From NCBI GenBank assembly GCA_004154925.1, contig QJNS01000108.1, positions 62,001 to 126,000 of the forward strand: a DNA stretch of 64,000 nucleotides. Reading direction: 5' to 3'. A model generated the notes under the pieces. That model was not told where the DNA came from. It searched no databases and saw only the letters and a list, made by a program, of their open reading frames with translations. The stretch is from Monosporascus cannonballus. Lineage: Eukaryota; Ascomycota; Sordariomycetes; Xylariales. The position numbers and the translations under genes were made by a program. Positions 37,701 to 48,654 of this stretch are shown piece by piece. Every line of letters starts with the position of its first letter. The stretch's first letter is position 1.

Positions 37701-38692
37701 TTAAAATTTTAACTTTTTTTAATCTATTAATAACGTATAAGACGAATTTTATTTGGCCAGTTCCGTTATTAATCAAGATTAAATATTAACGTATCTATAA
37801 TAATTCTAAGATTATATTATAATTCCCGAATAAATCAATATCGAAATCAATTATTTAATATCGTTTTCGGACAAAAATCTTAAAGTAATTAATTTCGCAT
37901 ATAATTTTTTCTTTATCGTATGCGAATTCTTGATTTTTAGCATTTGTTGTTATATAAGGTTTTAACTTATATTTCTATAGCAGTTTAAATTTATTAACCA
38001 TATTTAGTACAATATAATTTCCGCTTAAAATTTTGCAATCTATTATTACGGTATATTAAGATGTTTCAATTCGTATATCTAAAGTAATAAAGTTATTAAC
38101 GATTTTTATTATTACATTTAAAGGTTTTTCGTAAAACTTTTTTAATTTCTTTAAATTTTATTATTTTACAGTTTTTTTATAAATAACCTTTTTTTTAATT
38201 CCTATTCGAATTTATCGAATTTTATCTATATTTTTTCGTTTAACGTATTAAGTTATTAAATTTGTTATTATTATCGGCGTATTATTTTTTCGAATTATAT
38301 TAATTATTTTTAATTTTAATATAATTTTTTATCGAATAAATTATTTTCTTATATATGCGATTATAACTTATTATACGTTATTTTGATTATTGTTTCAAAA
38401 TTCGCTTATAAACTAAAATTTTTTAATACCGTTTTTTATAAGAGTTTATAATAAATATTAATTTAAAATAAAAATCTATAATAACTTTTCAAAAATATTT
38501 TTCCATTATATATTAAATTAACTCCTTTTCCGTTTAATAGTTATATTATTAATAATAATAAAAAAAGGTTTTTTTATAAATACTATTTTTTAAGCCAGCT
38601 TTTTATTTCGGCCAACTGTTAAATATCTCCTAAGGCTATAAATCGAAAATATCGATATCATTATTTATCGTTTTTATTATCTCCGGTACGGT

Positions 38693-39180
38693 TTAAAAAG
38701 TTAAATCCTTTATAATATATACAGGTAATTCGTTTGTAAATATATTATTTCTATTCCTCGTAATCGGAATATTTTCGTCGTCGACAATATATAGCGTATA
38801 TTCTGCTATATCGATTAAGAGTTCCGGGACAGACTTTTTCTGTCTAATTCTAATATTTACGTAACTATCTTTATAATGCTTTTTATTATGTTTGTGATAT
38901 TTATTAAGCCAGCTTTTTGGTTTCTCGTATTTTTTGTTGGACTTTTTACCATAAAAACCTGGTATGTATTTAGGCTGAATCATATTAATGGACTTACTGT
39001 CGTTTCCTTGGTTGTTCCTGGACTGTCCTTCCGGTACAGGTATCCAGTTATCCTATCGTAGCTTCTTGGGTTTCTTGTATTTGTAAGCCTTATGTCCTAT
39101 TTTGCCATAATTAAAGCATTTAATCTGGCTCCAGTTTTGTTTATAGATAACGCCGAATTCCATAAGTCCTGGCGCCGTTC
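38693..39180 (-). pseudogene. Gag C-terminal remnant with degraded CCHC zinc knuckle, copy B
   Basis: On minus, text around 39180-39076 reads MEFGVIYKQNWSQIKCFNYG then KIGHKAYKYKK. This is a CX2CX4HX4C knuckle in which the second and third Cys are Tyr (TGC/TGT to TAC/TAT, the RIP direction). Downstream, a 96-residue open stretch (38983-38693) begins MIQPKYIPGFYGKK, is rich in Lys and His, and then reads LLIDIAEYTLYIVDDE. I take this as the gag tail or a linker toward the protease; no protease DTG motif is visible. Confidence 0.55.
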
Positions 39181-39979
39181 CGTAAGAAATAAAGAGCGCG
39201 TTTCGTTTTTTCCTCTAATTAAATTTGTTATACCCTAATCGTAAAGCATATTATCTCTTTTTTTAATTATTTTTCAAATTATCAATTATTAAGTTTATTT
39301 ATTTTTATAATATATTGGTTTAAGGCGATTAATTAATTAAGCCATATAATTTTATCCTTTATATTATTTTTTAATTTTTTATAAAATATATCAATTAAAA
39401 TATCGGCTTTATTATTTTTTATCTGGTTTTAACCGTAAAGTTTTTAAAGGTTACAGCATATTTAAATGCTAATCTTTTTTATTGGAATTGCAAAAGTTAT
39501 TAAGCCGTAAATCGTTTCTTATTTGGATTATCGAAATTATTACGCACTTTATTTTCGAAATTAATATAAAGTAAAAAAATCTTATTAATAAATTCCTTTT
39601 TGTTTAATTTTTTTATTTTCAGAAAATTTCTTATAATAGGTTCAAACCAGTTAGTTATATCGTCCGTTAGGTATATTTCTATTTTTAAGACCTTATCCGT
39701 TAAATTATTAAAATCCAGAAAACGAAAATAAATTTGCGCCTAAATCAAAAAGGTCTAAGAGTTACTTTTCTTATTATAGGGTTTCGACTTCCTAAGCTTT
39801 ATGCGGGCGAAAAAGGTTTAGGCAAGTAGCGTAACCTTAACTTGTCGGATTTCTTTTTCCAGTTCCCGAATTCGAGCCTAAAACGGTTAAATAAAAAAAT
39901 TTTAAGCGCTGGTCGATATTTTGATAGTATTAAATATTATTTAAAATTTGATAGTATTACTAAATAAAAGTTTGTAACG

Positions 39980-40351
39980 TATAACGGCTTAAAATTTAAC
40001 CAATTATTAAACCTTAGTTGTACGGGTTTATATTAATAGTATTATCGTGGGAATCTAAGCAATAGATATAATAACATATTACGTTTCATAATATCAAAGG
40101 TACTTTGAGTAACGAATTATTATTACAAGCTGAAATTATTTATATTATAGAAATAATAAACATATATATATATATATATTATTTTGATTATTTATGATTA
40201 CGTAGGCGGTAATAATCATGATTACTTGGGATCACCTCTGATTACTGATGATCATCGGCTTGGCAGTGATCACTGTTATGTAACCCGAGGGGTGGCCCGT
40301 ATAATCCCTGTTTGACCGTTTCTTGAGGCCAGAGCTTGTTGGGTCGTAACA
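39980..40351 (-). repeat. 5' LTR of copy B (mildly mutated)
   Basis: Partner of 33706-34078 but visibly less mutated in its right half: GATCATCGGCTTGGCAGTGA is kept where the partner has lost C and G. The palindrome reads GTTATGTAAC at 40275-40284. The end GGGTCGTAACA is intact. Confidence 0.9.
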
Positions 40352-40356
40352 TATAA

Positions 40357-42542
40357 GAAATTAAAAAAGGTTTCGAAGAAATGGCGGCTATTCGTCAAAT
40401 AATATAAGAATATTAGGAAAAAAATAACGGCAGCTTAAAATAAATATTATAATTAATACTATACGTTTGTAGAATTTTAATTAAAGTAATAAGTAAATTT
40501 ATTGATGAAAAGTTAAAAGTTAAAAAATATAAAATTAGTATTTATTTATATCCGAGTTACGATTAAAAAGCAAATAGATTTTCAAGTATATAAAATAATC
40601 TTTTTTTATTAAATATTAATAAATATAGAATATATTTTTAATGTTTTTACTAAAACCGTAATATAATTAACAACTGGACGACGTTTAAATAACGTTGCCG
40701 AATCTGATAAAAGAATAAGAAAAATACGTAATAAAAATATTATTTATTACTAAAAATTGAGGGTAACGTAAATATCTAATTAAATACAAAGGTTAACTTA
40801 CCGAATATAATACGTAAAAAACTTCGAAAGTATTTTAAGTACGCGCTTAAGATATTATAACGTTATATAAAAAAAGTTCAATACGTACATAAAAAATAAA
40901 ACGACTTAAAGATTATAAAGCAATAATAATTTTATCAGAAACCGGGGGCCTAATAAATATAAAATTATAAAAACTACTTTTAAGTAAAATTAAGATATTA
41001 AATTTAAACTATTAATTATATAATTATTTTAGGACTTTTGGCAAATGATTATTTTATCGTATACCGGTCGGAAATTAACCAATTAAATAATTAAAATTCC
41101 TTTACAAATAAGATAAAGGGCGAATAAAAAGTAATAGAATATATAAAAAGAATTAAATTTTTATCTTAAAAACAAAGTTTCATACATAATTATTAAGTCT
41201 TACGTTAATTAGTTTTTAATAAGCGCACTAAGGAAATTAATATAAGAATATTGAAAAAAAAATCAAAAATATATAACGGTAAAAGACGGGTACGTTTATT
41301 AATTTTATTAGGCGTAAAACCTAGAAAAAGTTTAAAAACGTATTTTTTTTACAAAAAATATAGGCTAAGTAATTAGAGTATAATTAGTTGCTAATCGGAA
41401 ATAAGTTACCGCCTTTAAAACGTTTAAAATATTGAGGCTTAATAACGGCTTTACAAAGCAAAGGTTTTTTTAAATTATAATTAATAATAAATATTAAGAT
41501 TTTGTTAAAATATTAAAAAACGGGTAAAACATTTTCGTAAACAAAAAATATAATAAGATAATAATTTTTAAAGGTTTTCTATTATAAAAATATTATAAAA
41601 TTAGGTTTAATCGGATATTAATTATCAAATAATAAGAGAAAAATTAGTATATTTATAAATATAATTTAAATTTATAAATTGATATTAAATTTAATTTTTC
41701 ATAAATATAATGAACGATCGGAAATTTATTTCTAACGTAAAAAAACGATATTTTTTTAAATAATAACTACTTTAAAATCGAATTCTGTTTTACGAAAAAC
41801 GTTAATTTGGCAACCGATCGCAAATACGTTATTACGTGCGGATTTGGTATCCGTAATACAAGCCGCCTTAAGTTCGTTAATTAAATCTTAGTTTTCGACG
41901 GCAAAATAAATATTAATTTAAATAACCTCCTTAAAAATAACCGGAATTTAAATGAAAATTAAATGGTAATATTAGCGATAATAAAAATAAATATTTATCG
42001 TACAAAAAGTTTTATAATAATAATTAGTTACGATATAATTTAAAACGTCCGGAATTTGAATATAAACTGCATAATAATCGAAATAACGTTATGTTACGTA
42101 AATATAATACGGTTTATTACAGCTTATAATGCAATTAAGGTCCGATTTATTATCAACGTTAAAAGGGTAACGTTTAAGAAATTCCTAATCGTTATCGGTA
42201 TAAAAGTATTATTTTTTATAAAAAAATTTTCGAAAAATAAATATAACGAATAAAAATAAGACGAAAATCGTACGTAAAAAAACGCAAATAAAAACGTAAA
42301 AAAACCGAAGAAAATAAATAAAATAAAGTTAAAAATTATATAAAAATAAAAATTTAAACGGAATATAATTATTTACTTAACGGAATATGTATTAATTATT
42401 ACGATAACCGCATATAGTATAATATAATTTATGTACTTATATACGAAAAATTTTCGATTATCGTACGTAATCTAATTTACGATTAAGCCATATTAATTTA
42501 TTAATATTATTAAGGATTAATAATTTAAAAGAAAGGAGTAAT
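40357..42542 (+). mobile_element. RIP-degraded body of an LTR element ending in the 42.5-kb LTR
   Basis: AT-rich DNA whose right end carries a purine-rich tract (AAAAGAAAGGAGTAAT) directly before the LTR at 42543. This fits a polypurine tract and a plus-strand element. A 65-residue plus frame at 42056-42253 (containing VNIIRFITAYNAIK) survives but I do not recognise it. Copy B interrupts this element at 40351, so part of it lies left of 33706. Its 5' LTR was not found. Confidence 0.55.
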
Positions 42543-42737
42543 TATAAGAATATAGCTTTTATGGGGCTGCGGTTAATATCCGACCAGCCACAGACCTACG
42601 CGCCAGTACAAATAACCATCTGGCAGCTAGTAAGAAACGCCAGATGGAAGTAACCTAATACACTTACTTCTTGGAATCTGCTTTACGACTGGTCGGAGAT
42701 CACCTCACCCCAGCTCACAGCTGTCCATTATCTTACA
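42543..42737 (+). repeat. 3' LTR, same family as the 32.2-kb solo LTR; right border of the AT block
   Basis: Aligns over its whole length with 32153-32358; shared blocks include AATACACTTACTTCTTG and AGATCACCTCACC. The start TG reads TA (TATAAGAATATAGC). It ends TTATCTTACA at 42737, and GC-balanced single-copy DNA begins at the next base. Confidence 0.8.
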
Positions 42738-43513
42738 AAGGGGTCGACTGAGAATGAGAATGGCCTACACTCGTAATGAGCATGGAGGAGGAACTGGAAG
42801 GACGCAAGTTAAGAGGATGAGGAAATTAAGAGTGATCGCGGGACCTGAAATGGGTTTATATGAGAGGAACTCTCAGATTGGGGAGGTGGATGTCAATTGA
42901 GTCCTCGGGGGGGAGGGTCCCATTTCTGGGACCTAGGTGGCCCAACATGGTTCTCTCGCCAAAAGTTGACTTTTTTTTTCATTTTCAGACATTCAAGGCG
43001 TCACAAAGCACCGCCCACTAGCTAAACCAGTTTTAGTGGCTTTCCTGATCACGACCTGAGCAGCGCCTGAGCAAAGTAGCGAAGGGTGATGTGGTTGACT
43101 AGGGGTTGGTGAGGCCAATCGGTGCGTAAAGCAACAACTCAAATGACTTTCCCATGGGCCAGAGTCGTGTGACAAGATTTTGATTTGGGTCTACAGTTGC
43201 ATAGGAGGTTCGATTTATGAATGCCAAACTTCCATCCATTAAGGTCTCTGCAATGAAGGCGAAATCTATATGCAAACACAAGTGATTGCTCGTGATTATT
43301 CACCCCACAAAGCAATGTAACGTACCAGGCAGGTACAGCTTTAAGAAATCAAGTAAAGCCATCATTGCTCTCTGCGTAAAGGCGCAATCGGAGCCATGCT
43401 ATGCCTAAGTTCATTATCCCATCGCTAATCTCGACATACCCTCTCCCATCCGTTTTATCGAGTGCTGGATAGGGTCTATAACTACTCGATGGAACATCGT
43501 TCATCTTTCTCCC
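42738..43513. other. Spacer between transposon block and ceramide synthase gene
   Basis: About 780 bp of GC-balanced DNA holding the 3' flank of the minus-strand gene. Short minus frames at 42993-43281 overlap each other and have no protein-like features. No RNA gene seen. Confidence 0.6.
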
Positions 43514-45056
43514 TTAGTCAATTTGTTTCTCGCAACCAATCCTGTTCCACAATTCCTTGCGATCACCCTGTCTCGATAAACTGATGGCCGTTGAGCTCGT
43601 GGCCCCCTTGACGCCCGTCCGGCGCTCCCATTGCTTCAAGTCTATATCTTCAACACCGACCTCCTCCTCTATAGGTTGGCCTACCAAATGTTCAGCGTCA
43701 ACCTCCATTTCATCGTCACTCCGAACATCCTCAGCGCCGCTGCCTCGCAATACCCGTATAGCGACTCGGACAATAAGAACAAACCACATCACCATGATGA
43801 CCTGTAGAAGGAGGAGGTAGCATAGGAATCCGAATATGATATTATCGTTTGAGCAGACAGTACCCGAGGGGTCTCGAAACGGGTCCAGCAGGTGCGACCA
43901 GCCATCAGGGACCGGAAACGGACCTTGGAGATTATCGGCAGTACCACGGTAACAGGCAGATCTCAGCAGTCGAGGCGGGTCCGAGTAGATGCTCCAACAG
44001 ACCATGGGGTAGAACACATGGCGGGAAATGAACCACGTGATCATGAACACCCCGAATGCGACATCGCAAGCAGTAGTAAGGCCAAGATATTTGAGGCATT
44101 TGGCAAGCTGTGCTAGTCATTAGCCGAGACATAGGTCATGGATAGGGGCTTGTATAACTTACTGGGAAAATCAGTTCGATGACATCCATTAGCACCAGAA
44201 TCACATGGCCAACTCGAGTGTGGTGGTAGGCGTATGATGCAGCAATAAGGGCGATGGTAACGAAATGATGTGTTAATATTTGCCAGTAATCCTTTCTGCG
44301 TGTTTCGATATGGATCACGAGTACCTGCTGCGACCAAAAGGCCCATTGGACCAGTATATATCCCTTCATTAGGCCATCGAGCTCTCTCTGTGGCCAGTTG
44401 GTCCACAGTTCCTCCATGTTGAGGAAATATGGCGAAGTGTAGTAAATGTACTAGAGATAGTCAGCCTTGAACTGGGAAGGGAAGGGAGGGTGCTTAGATA
44501 TAACGCACTAGACCCAGAGGCCATAAAACACCGTAGTAGGTCAGCATCCAGCCCTGTTCAGAGAATCGAATGGCTTCCTTTCTCGTGGATATGTCCCACC
44601 GTTTGGCAAGCGGAACCAGAATATATTCCATGCAAGCTGCACGGAGGCCCATCAAAAGCACCGTGAGAAAGGTCACGAAGAAGAAGTCGTCATAACCGGC
44701 GGTGTACTTGCCCGTTTTGCCATTGTAGTATGATAGTGTTAAGAATTTAGATGTGTATGATGGGGCATTAGGTATGCAAATGTGCGTCAAGTACAGGGAC
44801 GCAATGAGACCGAAGCAAACTCCTGTCCAGGCCACATGACTGTCAGCAATCCCCTCACTTCTGATGTTGACAGCAACCTGTGCAGGGCAGCGGGCTTACC
44901 AGTCTGATTATCGAGGAGCCATTGAGTTAAGTTGGGGGGGGAGCCGGCTTTGTTAGCGATAACCGTATCCTTCACGCTGCGCACGCGTGACTTCACCACC
45001 TTAGTCTTGTATCGTGGTGCTCCCATACTCTGTCGCATTTCGGTCTCCTGCTCCAT
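43514..45056 (-). CDS. Ceramide synthase (LAG1/TLC domain), BarA-like subtype, four exons
   Basis: Acyl-CoA-dependent ceramide synthase of the ER membrane, joining a fatty acyl-CoA to a sphingoid base. Exons on minus: 45056-44900, 44822-44509, 44450-44163 and 44107-43514; introns are 77, 58 and 55 bp with GT..AG ends (donors GTAAGC, GTGCGT, GTAAGT) and keep one frame of 450 codons. A short N-terminus with WLLDNQTG before the first membrane span, then YIYYTSPYFLNMEELWTNWP, is typical. The Lag motif has HH at residues 218-219 and TRVGHVILVLMD up to D246. The usual second Asp is Glu (E249), and the residue before D246 is Met, not His; Met there is, from memory, normal in the second fungal class. 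The C-terminus is acidic. Start chosen at MEQETEMRQ; an in-frame ATG nine codons later is possible. Divergent partner at 45463. Confidence 0.9.
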
Positions 45057-45462
45057 GTTCGGAACAACAGATCTCAAAAATACGGAACTGTAGTGGGTGC
45101 TAGGTCCTCGGAAAGACAGTGACTCAATGCCGCTTATTGCTTCTCCAATAAGAGAATGATGCGTCGATTGCCTTGATATCTTGGAGACCTGAGAATGTAA
45201 CAAGGAAAATTTGTGTGGTGCGTTGTATGTACATGGCCAATGCAGCTCAACAGCCGCTCGGGATGCGGGTTCCGCGGACAAGGATGACAAGCCTCGCGTT
45301 CCTTGGTCTATTTCACCCCTGCGATAGCGGAATGAACAACACAACAAAATATTTAAGAGGGAAACTTCGTCTCCTGCTTCTCTTATGGGATCTATCCCTC
45401 CGTCAGAAAGGGATATCGAAGTCTCTTGCCTATAGTTCAATGCTCACCCCGAGGATTCGAGA
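45057..45462. promoter_or_regulatory. Shared divergent promoter region of the two ceramide synthase genes
   Basis: The 406 bp between the two start codons are the only DNA available for both promoters. A CCAAT word is present near 45144-45148. No TATA box is obvious. Open frames crossing this region on both strands carry no domain text and are taken as chance. Confidence 0.55.
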
Positions 45463-46813
45463 ATGGGCGAGGCAGAACTCTATCCGCTCCTCAACACCCC
45501 GGGGCCGAATAGTCGCCCACTACGTCGACGCAGACAGTCAAAGAGATCTGGTCAAAAAACCGGTGATGGAAACGGTACAAATCGGATAATTGGCGTCGTG
45601 GGTAATTTATCCTCCAACTCGGCGTTGGAGAAGGCGCCCATCCGTCATCGGAGGGCAGTGTTCGAGCGTAGAAAGGGCCGCTCTTCAATTATACGTCGGT
45701 GCAGACGATATGCCACTAAGCACACGTGGATGATCCCCCTGGTTTTCTTGCTTATTCTTCTATCTCTGTACGCGATCAAACCGACCGAGTCCAATGTCCT
45801 CCACCGCTTCATCTTTCTCTCCTACGAACAGCCTTCCGATGGCATGTCTGCGCAGTATGGCAAGGGCCCTTGGGACATCGCCTTCGTCTTGTTCTACACA
45901 GCCGTTCTCGCCTTCACGCGGGAATTCGTCACACAGGAGGTTCTACGCCCGTTAGCTCGGCGGTATGGGCTCAAGTCCCGTGGCAGACAGGCGCGCTTCG
46001 TGGAGCAGGCGTACACAGCGTTCTATTTCTCGTTCTTGGGGCCGGCCGGCCTGTATCTTATGAGCCGAACGCCCGTGTGGTATTTCAACACTCGCGGAAT
46101 GTACGAATCGTTCCCACACAAAACGCACGAAGCTGGCTTTAAGTTCTATTACTTGTTCCAGGCGGCGTACTGGCTGCACCAGGCTATCGTCATGTTGCTG
46201 GGCTTGGAAAAGCCGCGCAAGGACTTCAAGGAGCTTGTAGCACATCATATAGTCACTCTGGCCCTTATTGCCTTGAGCTATCGGTTCCACTTCACGTACA
46301 TGGGTATTGCCGTCTATACGACGCACGATATCAGCGACTGGTTCCTAGCCGTAAGCCTACCAAGACATCCCGTATCCCGCCTTAACCCCTGAAGAGAGCA
46401 GAGAAGGGTCCCCGAAGCGGGCACGGAAAGATGCTAATCTATGTATGGCTTTATAGGTGTCGAAATCGCTCAACTATATCCGCAGTCCCATAGTAGGCAC
46501 TTTCTATGGCATATTTATATGCGTGTGGACTTATCTACGCCATTACCAGAACCTGCGCATTATTGCCTCGCTCTTAACCGAGTTCCGGTCCGTTGGCTCG
46601 TACGAGCTCAACTGGGAAACAGAGCAATACAAATGTTTATTATCCAACATCATCGCTTTTGGACTTTTGGCAGCGCTCCAGTTGCTAAACCTATTCTGGC
46701 TATATTGTATTCTACGCAGCGGGTACAAGTACGCCGTGCATAACATCGCCAAAGACGATCGGTCTGAGGAGTCTGAAGTGGAAGAGATGGAACGCAAAGA
46801 CGAGACTAACTAG
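45463..46813 (+). CDS. Ceramide synthase (LAG1/TLC domain), Lag1-like subtype, two exons
   Basis: Second acyl-CoA-dependent ceramide synthase. Exons 45463-46350 and 46457-46813; the 106-bp intron starts GTAAGC, ends TTATAG, and keeps phase 0, giving 414 residues. The N-terminus to about residue 85 is Arg-rich and cytosolic in character, followed by a membrane span near 89-104. The Lag motif is complete: HHIVTLALIALSYRFHFT from residue 261, then HDISD with H288, D289 and D292, and SKSLNYI directly across the splice site. This canonical HDxxD contrasts with the partner gene, so the two are different subtypes, not a recent duplication. The C-terminus is acidic (DDRSEESEVEEMERKDE). In other fungi the two classes make distinct ceramide pools (long-chain for glucosylceramide, very-long-chain for complex inositol sphingolipids); the assignment here is by motif only. 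Confidence 0.92.
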
Positions 46814-47927
46814 TCGTTAACGGGGACCGATACGCTTCGCCATAGAAGTTCAAATGGAGTAACCCAATCCACGGGACACAGGGCAGCCAACCCTCCGGTT
46901 GTGGGGAGAGACGCTTGATGATGTCAATTGTTTATACATTTCTTGCAGATTTGCTGCGAACACTCATGTATTAATAGCATTGGCCGAACCCAGTTACCCT
47001 CCTAGCGAAGGTCGCAGATCGTCCTGCCAGGCTTTCACTATGTAATGATAATACTATTTTTTACTAATTCAAACAGCCAATCTACGGAGGGTTGAGAGGA
47101 AACTGTATATGCGGTGAACTATTACAACTCCCGTTACCACCATTCGCGAGCTTTCAAGAGAGCCTCACATCCTCACATTCTCCCAAATATTATGGTTAGC
47201 AAGCCTCATAGTACTCTTTAGGTACAGATTCCATTCAGTTACCATATTAAGCTTCCACTTGTTCTCAATCATAATCGAGCTTCTCCTTGGAGAGGAGTGA
47301 ACCGCTTTTAACCATATCCTTCATTCCATGCCGTTCTTCAATAACCTCCTAGCTTGAGAGGTTGTCGATCTTAAAGCGGACAGACGTCTGCGTGGTCTGA
47401 ACCGGAGCCCCTTTTTTATGGCCTCACACACTGTTACAATGAACTTTGATATTCCCCGACAGTAAAAATTGGAGATAAACTTACAACAAATAGTGGATAC
47501 CACATCTACGCCTCTACCAAAAATCACGAATTGTAATACTTTGGAGTATGTACGATTGCGTCAAATAACTCCTTTAAGGGTTAAATCACAACTAGAGGAC
47601 ACATCATTGGGAAGTCGAGGTGGCTATCAGCATGCAATGAGCCCTCTTACTAGGCGTATAGAACGTCAATAGCAGAGATCCCTAAAATGTAAGTAGGTAG
47701 ATCAATACCGATAAAATTCCACTACTAAAAACCAGTCTACTCCGAATACATGTATAACCCGAATTCTTGACTACCCACAGGAATTAAAGTATGACTGATC
47801 AAACCCGCCGCAGCAAAATGAGGACGCGTAAGTCATGAACCATACCAATACAGACCATGCATCTTAGGTACTCCAACTCCACCAGGAAAAAGGCTAGGTA
47901 GTAAGATACCACGGATAAGAAATGACG
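46814..47927. other. Intergenic region
   Basis: About 1.1 kb between two convergent genes. Short frames at 47321-47527 and 47469-47672 overlap on opposite strands and look like chance. No gene or RNA seen. Confidence 0.6.
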
Positions 47928-48654
47928 CTACAGAAGCAAGAACTGCCCGGCAACCACTGCCAGGCCGGAGAATACGACGAGACTCCTCTTGAGCGAAGGA
48001 GCACCAGCAATGACCGGCATCGTCGGGGCGGGCATCGTCGTACCGTTGCCCGGAACATTAGCGTTGACAGGGGGCGCGCCCTGGGGTGCCTCGTCACCCA
48101 CCCCAGGGACCCCAGCAGGCCCAGGGATTCCAGGGATTCCAGGAGCTCCAGGAGCTGCAGGAGCGCCGCCCGCCCTCACCTCCCATGTCACCCATGTCAT
48201 CCTCGCCTCCGGTCGGCGGATTGGCAACAGCAGTAGCCATAGTAGTGGGGCCGCCCATCGGGGGAGCCGGGGCCGGGGCCGGAGGAGCCGGCGTGGCGGT
48301 GATCTCGACGGCAGTGCCGCCGTTACTGCCCTCGATGACGTACGAGGGGGCGATGCCGGTCGGCTGGGCGCCGGGGCAGGTGATGACGACGTCGGTAGGC
48401 TCGCAGACGGGGCACTTGACAGTGGAGACGACGAAGCCCGGAGGGATGGGGTTGGGGGTCCACACGGCCGGGGCGCCGGTACACGTCTCCGTGATGGTGT
48501 AGGTGGGCCACCACTGGCCGGTCGAGCAGGCGGCCTGGAGGACCGTCTCGTAGACGGTGGTGAACTCCGTCGTCGTCCCCGTCACTCTCTCCGTCATCAG
48601 GGCAGGCACGCAGGACAGGAAGAGCGAAGAGGTTAAGCTGTACGAGACCGACAT
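47928..48654 (-). pseudogene. GPI-anchored, Pro/Gly-rich cell-wall protein gene with an apparent frameshift
   Basis: The first frame starts at 48654 with a signal-like N-terminus (SLTSSLFLSCVPAL). It continues with a Thr-rich, Cys-containing ectodomain (TTVYETVLQAACSTGQWWP, then ETCTG, KCPVCEPTDVVITCPG) and a Pro/Ala-rich linker, and meets a stop near 48094. The frame shifted by one base from about 48178 continues as Gly-Pro repeats (GAPGIPGIPGPAG) and ends in a typical GPI signal: small residues, then KRSLVVFSGLAVVAGQFLLL. The two halves clearly belong together, but the only GT..AG pairs that restore the frame give introns of 25 or 34 bp, too short for fungi. I therefore read it as a gene with a one-base frameshift, either real or an assembly error. 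Confidence 0.65.

Larger units (their letters stand above)
33706..40351 (-). mobile_element. Gypsy family A/B, copy B (complete unit, TATAA target duplication)
   Basis: LTRs at 33706-34078 (373 bp) and 39980-40351 (372 bp), with identical TATAA on both outer sides (33701-33705 and 40352-40356), define a 6646-bp insertion. Read on minus, the gag zinc knuckle is recognisable near 39120 (CFNYGKIGHKAYKYKK, two Cys of the CCHC motif changed to Tyr). A purine tract (AGGGAAAAGAGAAATCG on minus) abuts the left LTR, so pol runs right to left. Compared with copy A, a deletion near 36.97 kb removes the segment that should carry the catalytic YxDD motif. An antisense frame starts at 34264. The element is defective by RIP and by deletion. 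Confidence 0.9.

Noticed and set aside
43557..44116. Plus-strand frames opposite the last exon of the minus-strand ceramide synthase
   Set aside because: Antisense shadows; the minus strand has a complete four-exon LAG1 gene.
48154..48178. A 25-nt GTGAGG...GCAG intron joining the two frames of the wall protein
   Set aside because: It restores the frame but is far shorter than any known fungal spliceosomal intron.
47989..48636. 215-codon and 138-codon plus-strand frames over the wall protein gene
   Set aside because: Antisense of Gly/Pro/Ala repeats. The minus strand has a signal-like start, Cys motifs and a GPI tail that explain the region.
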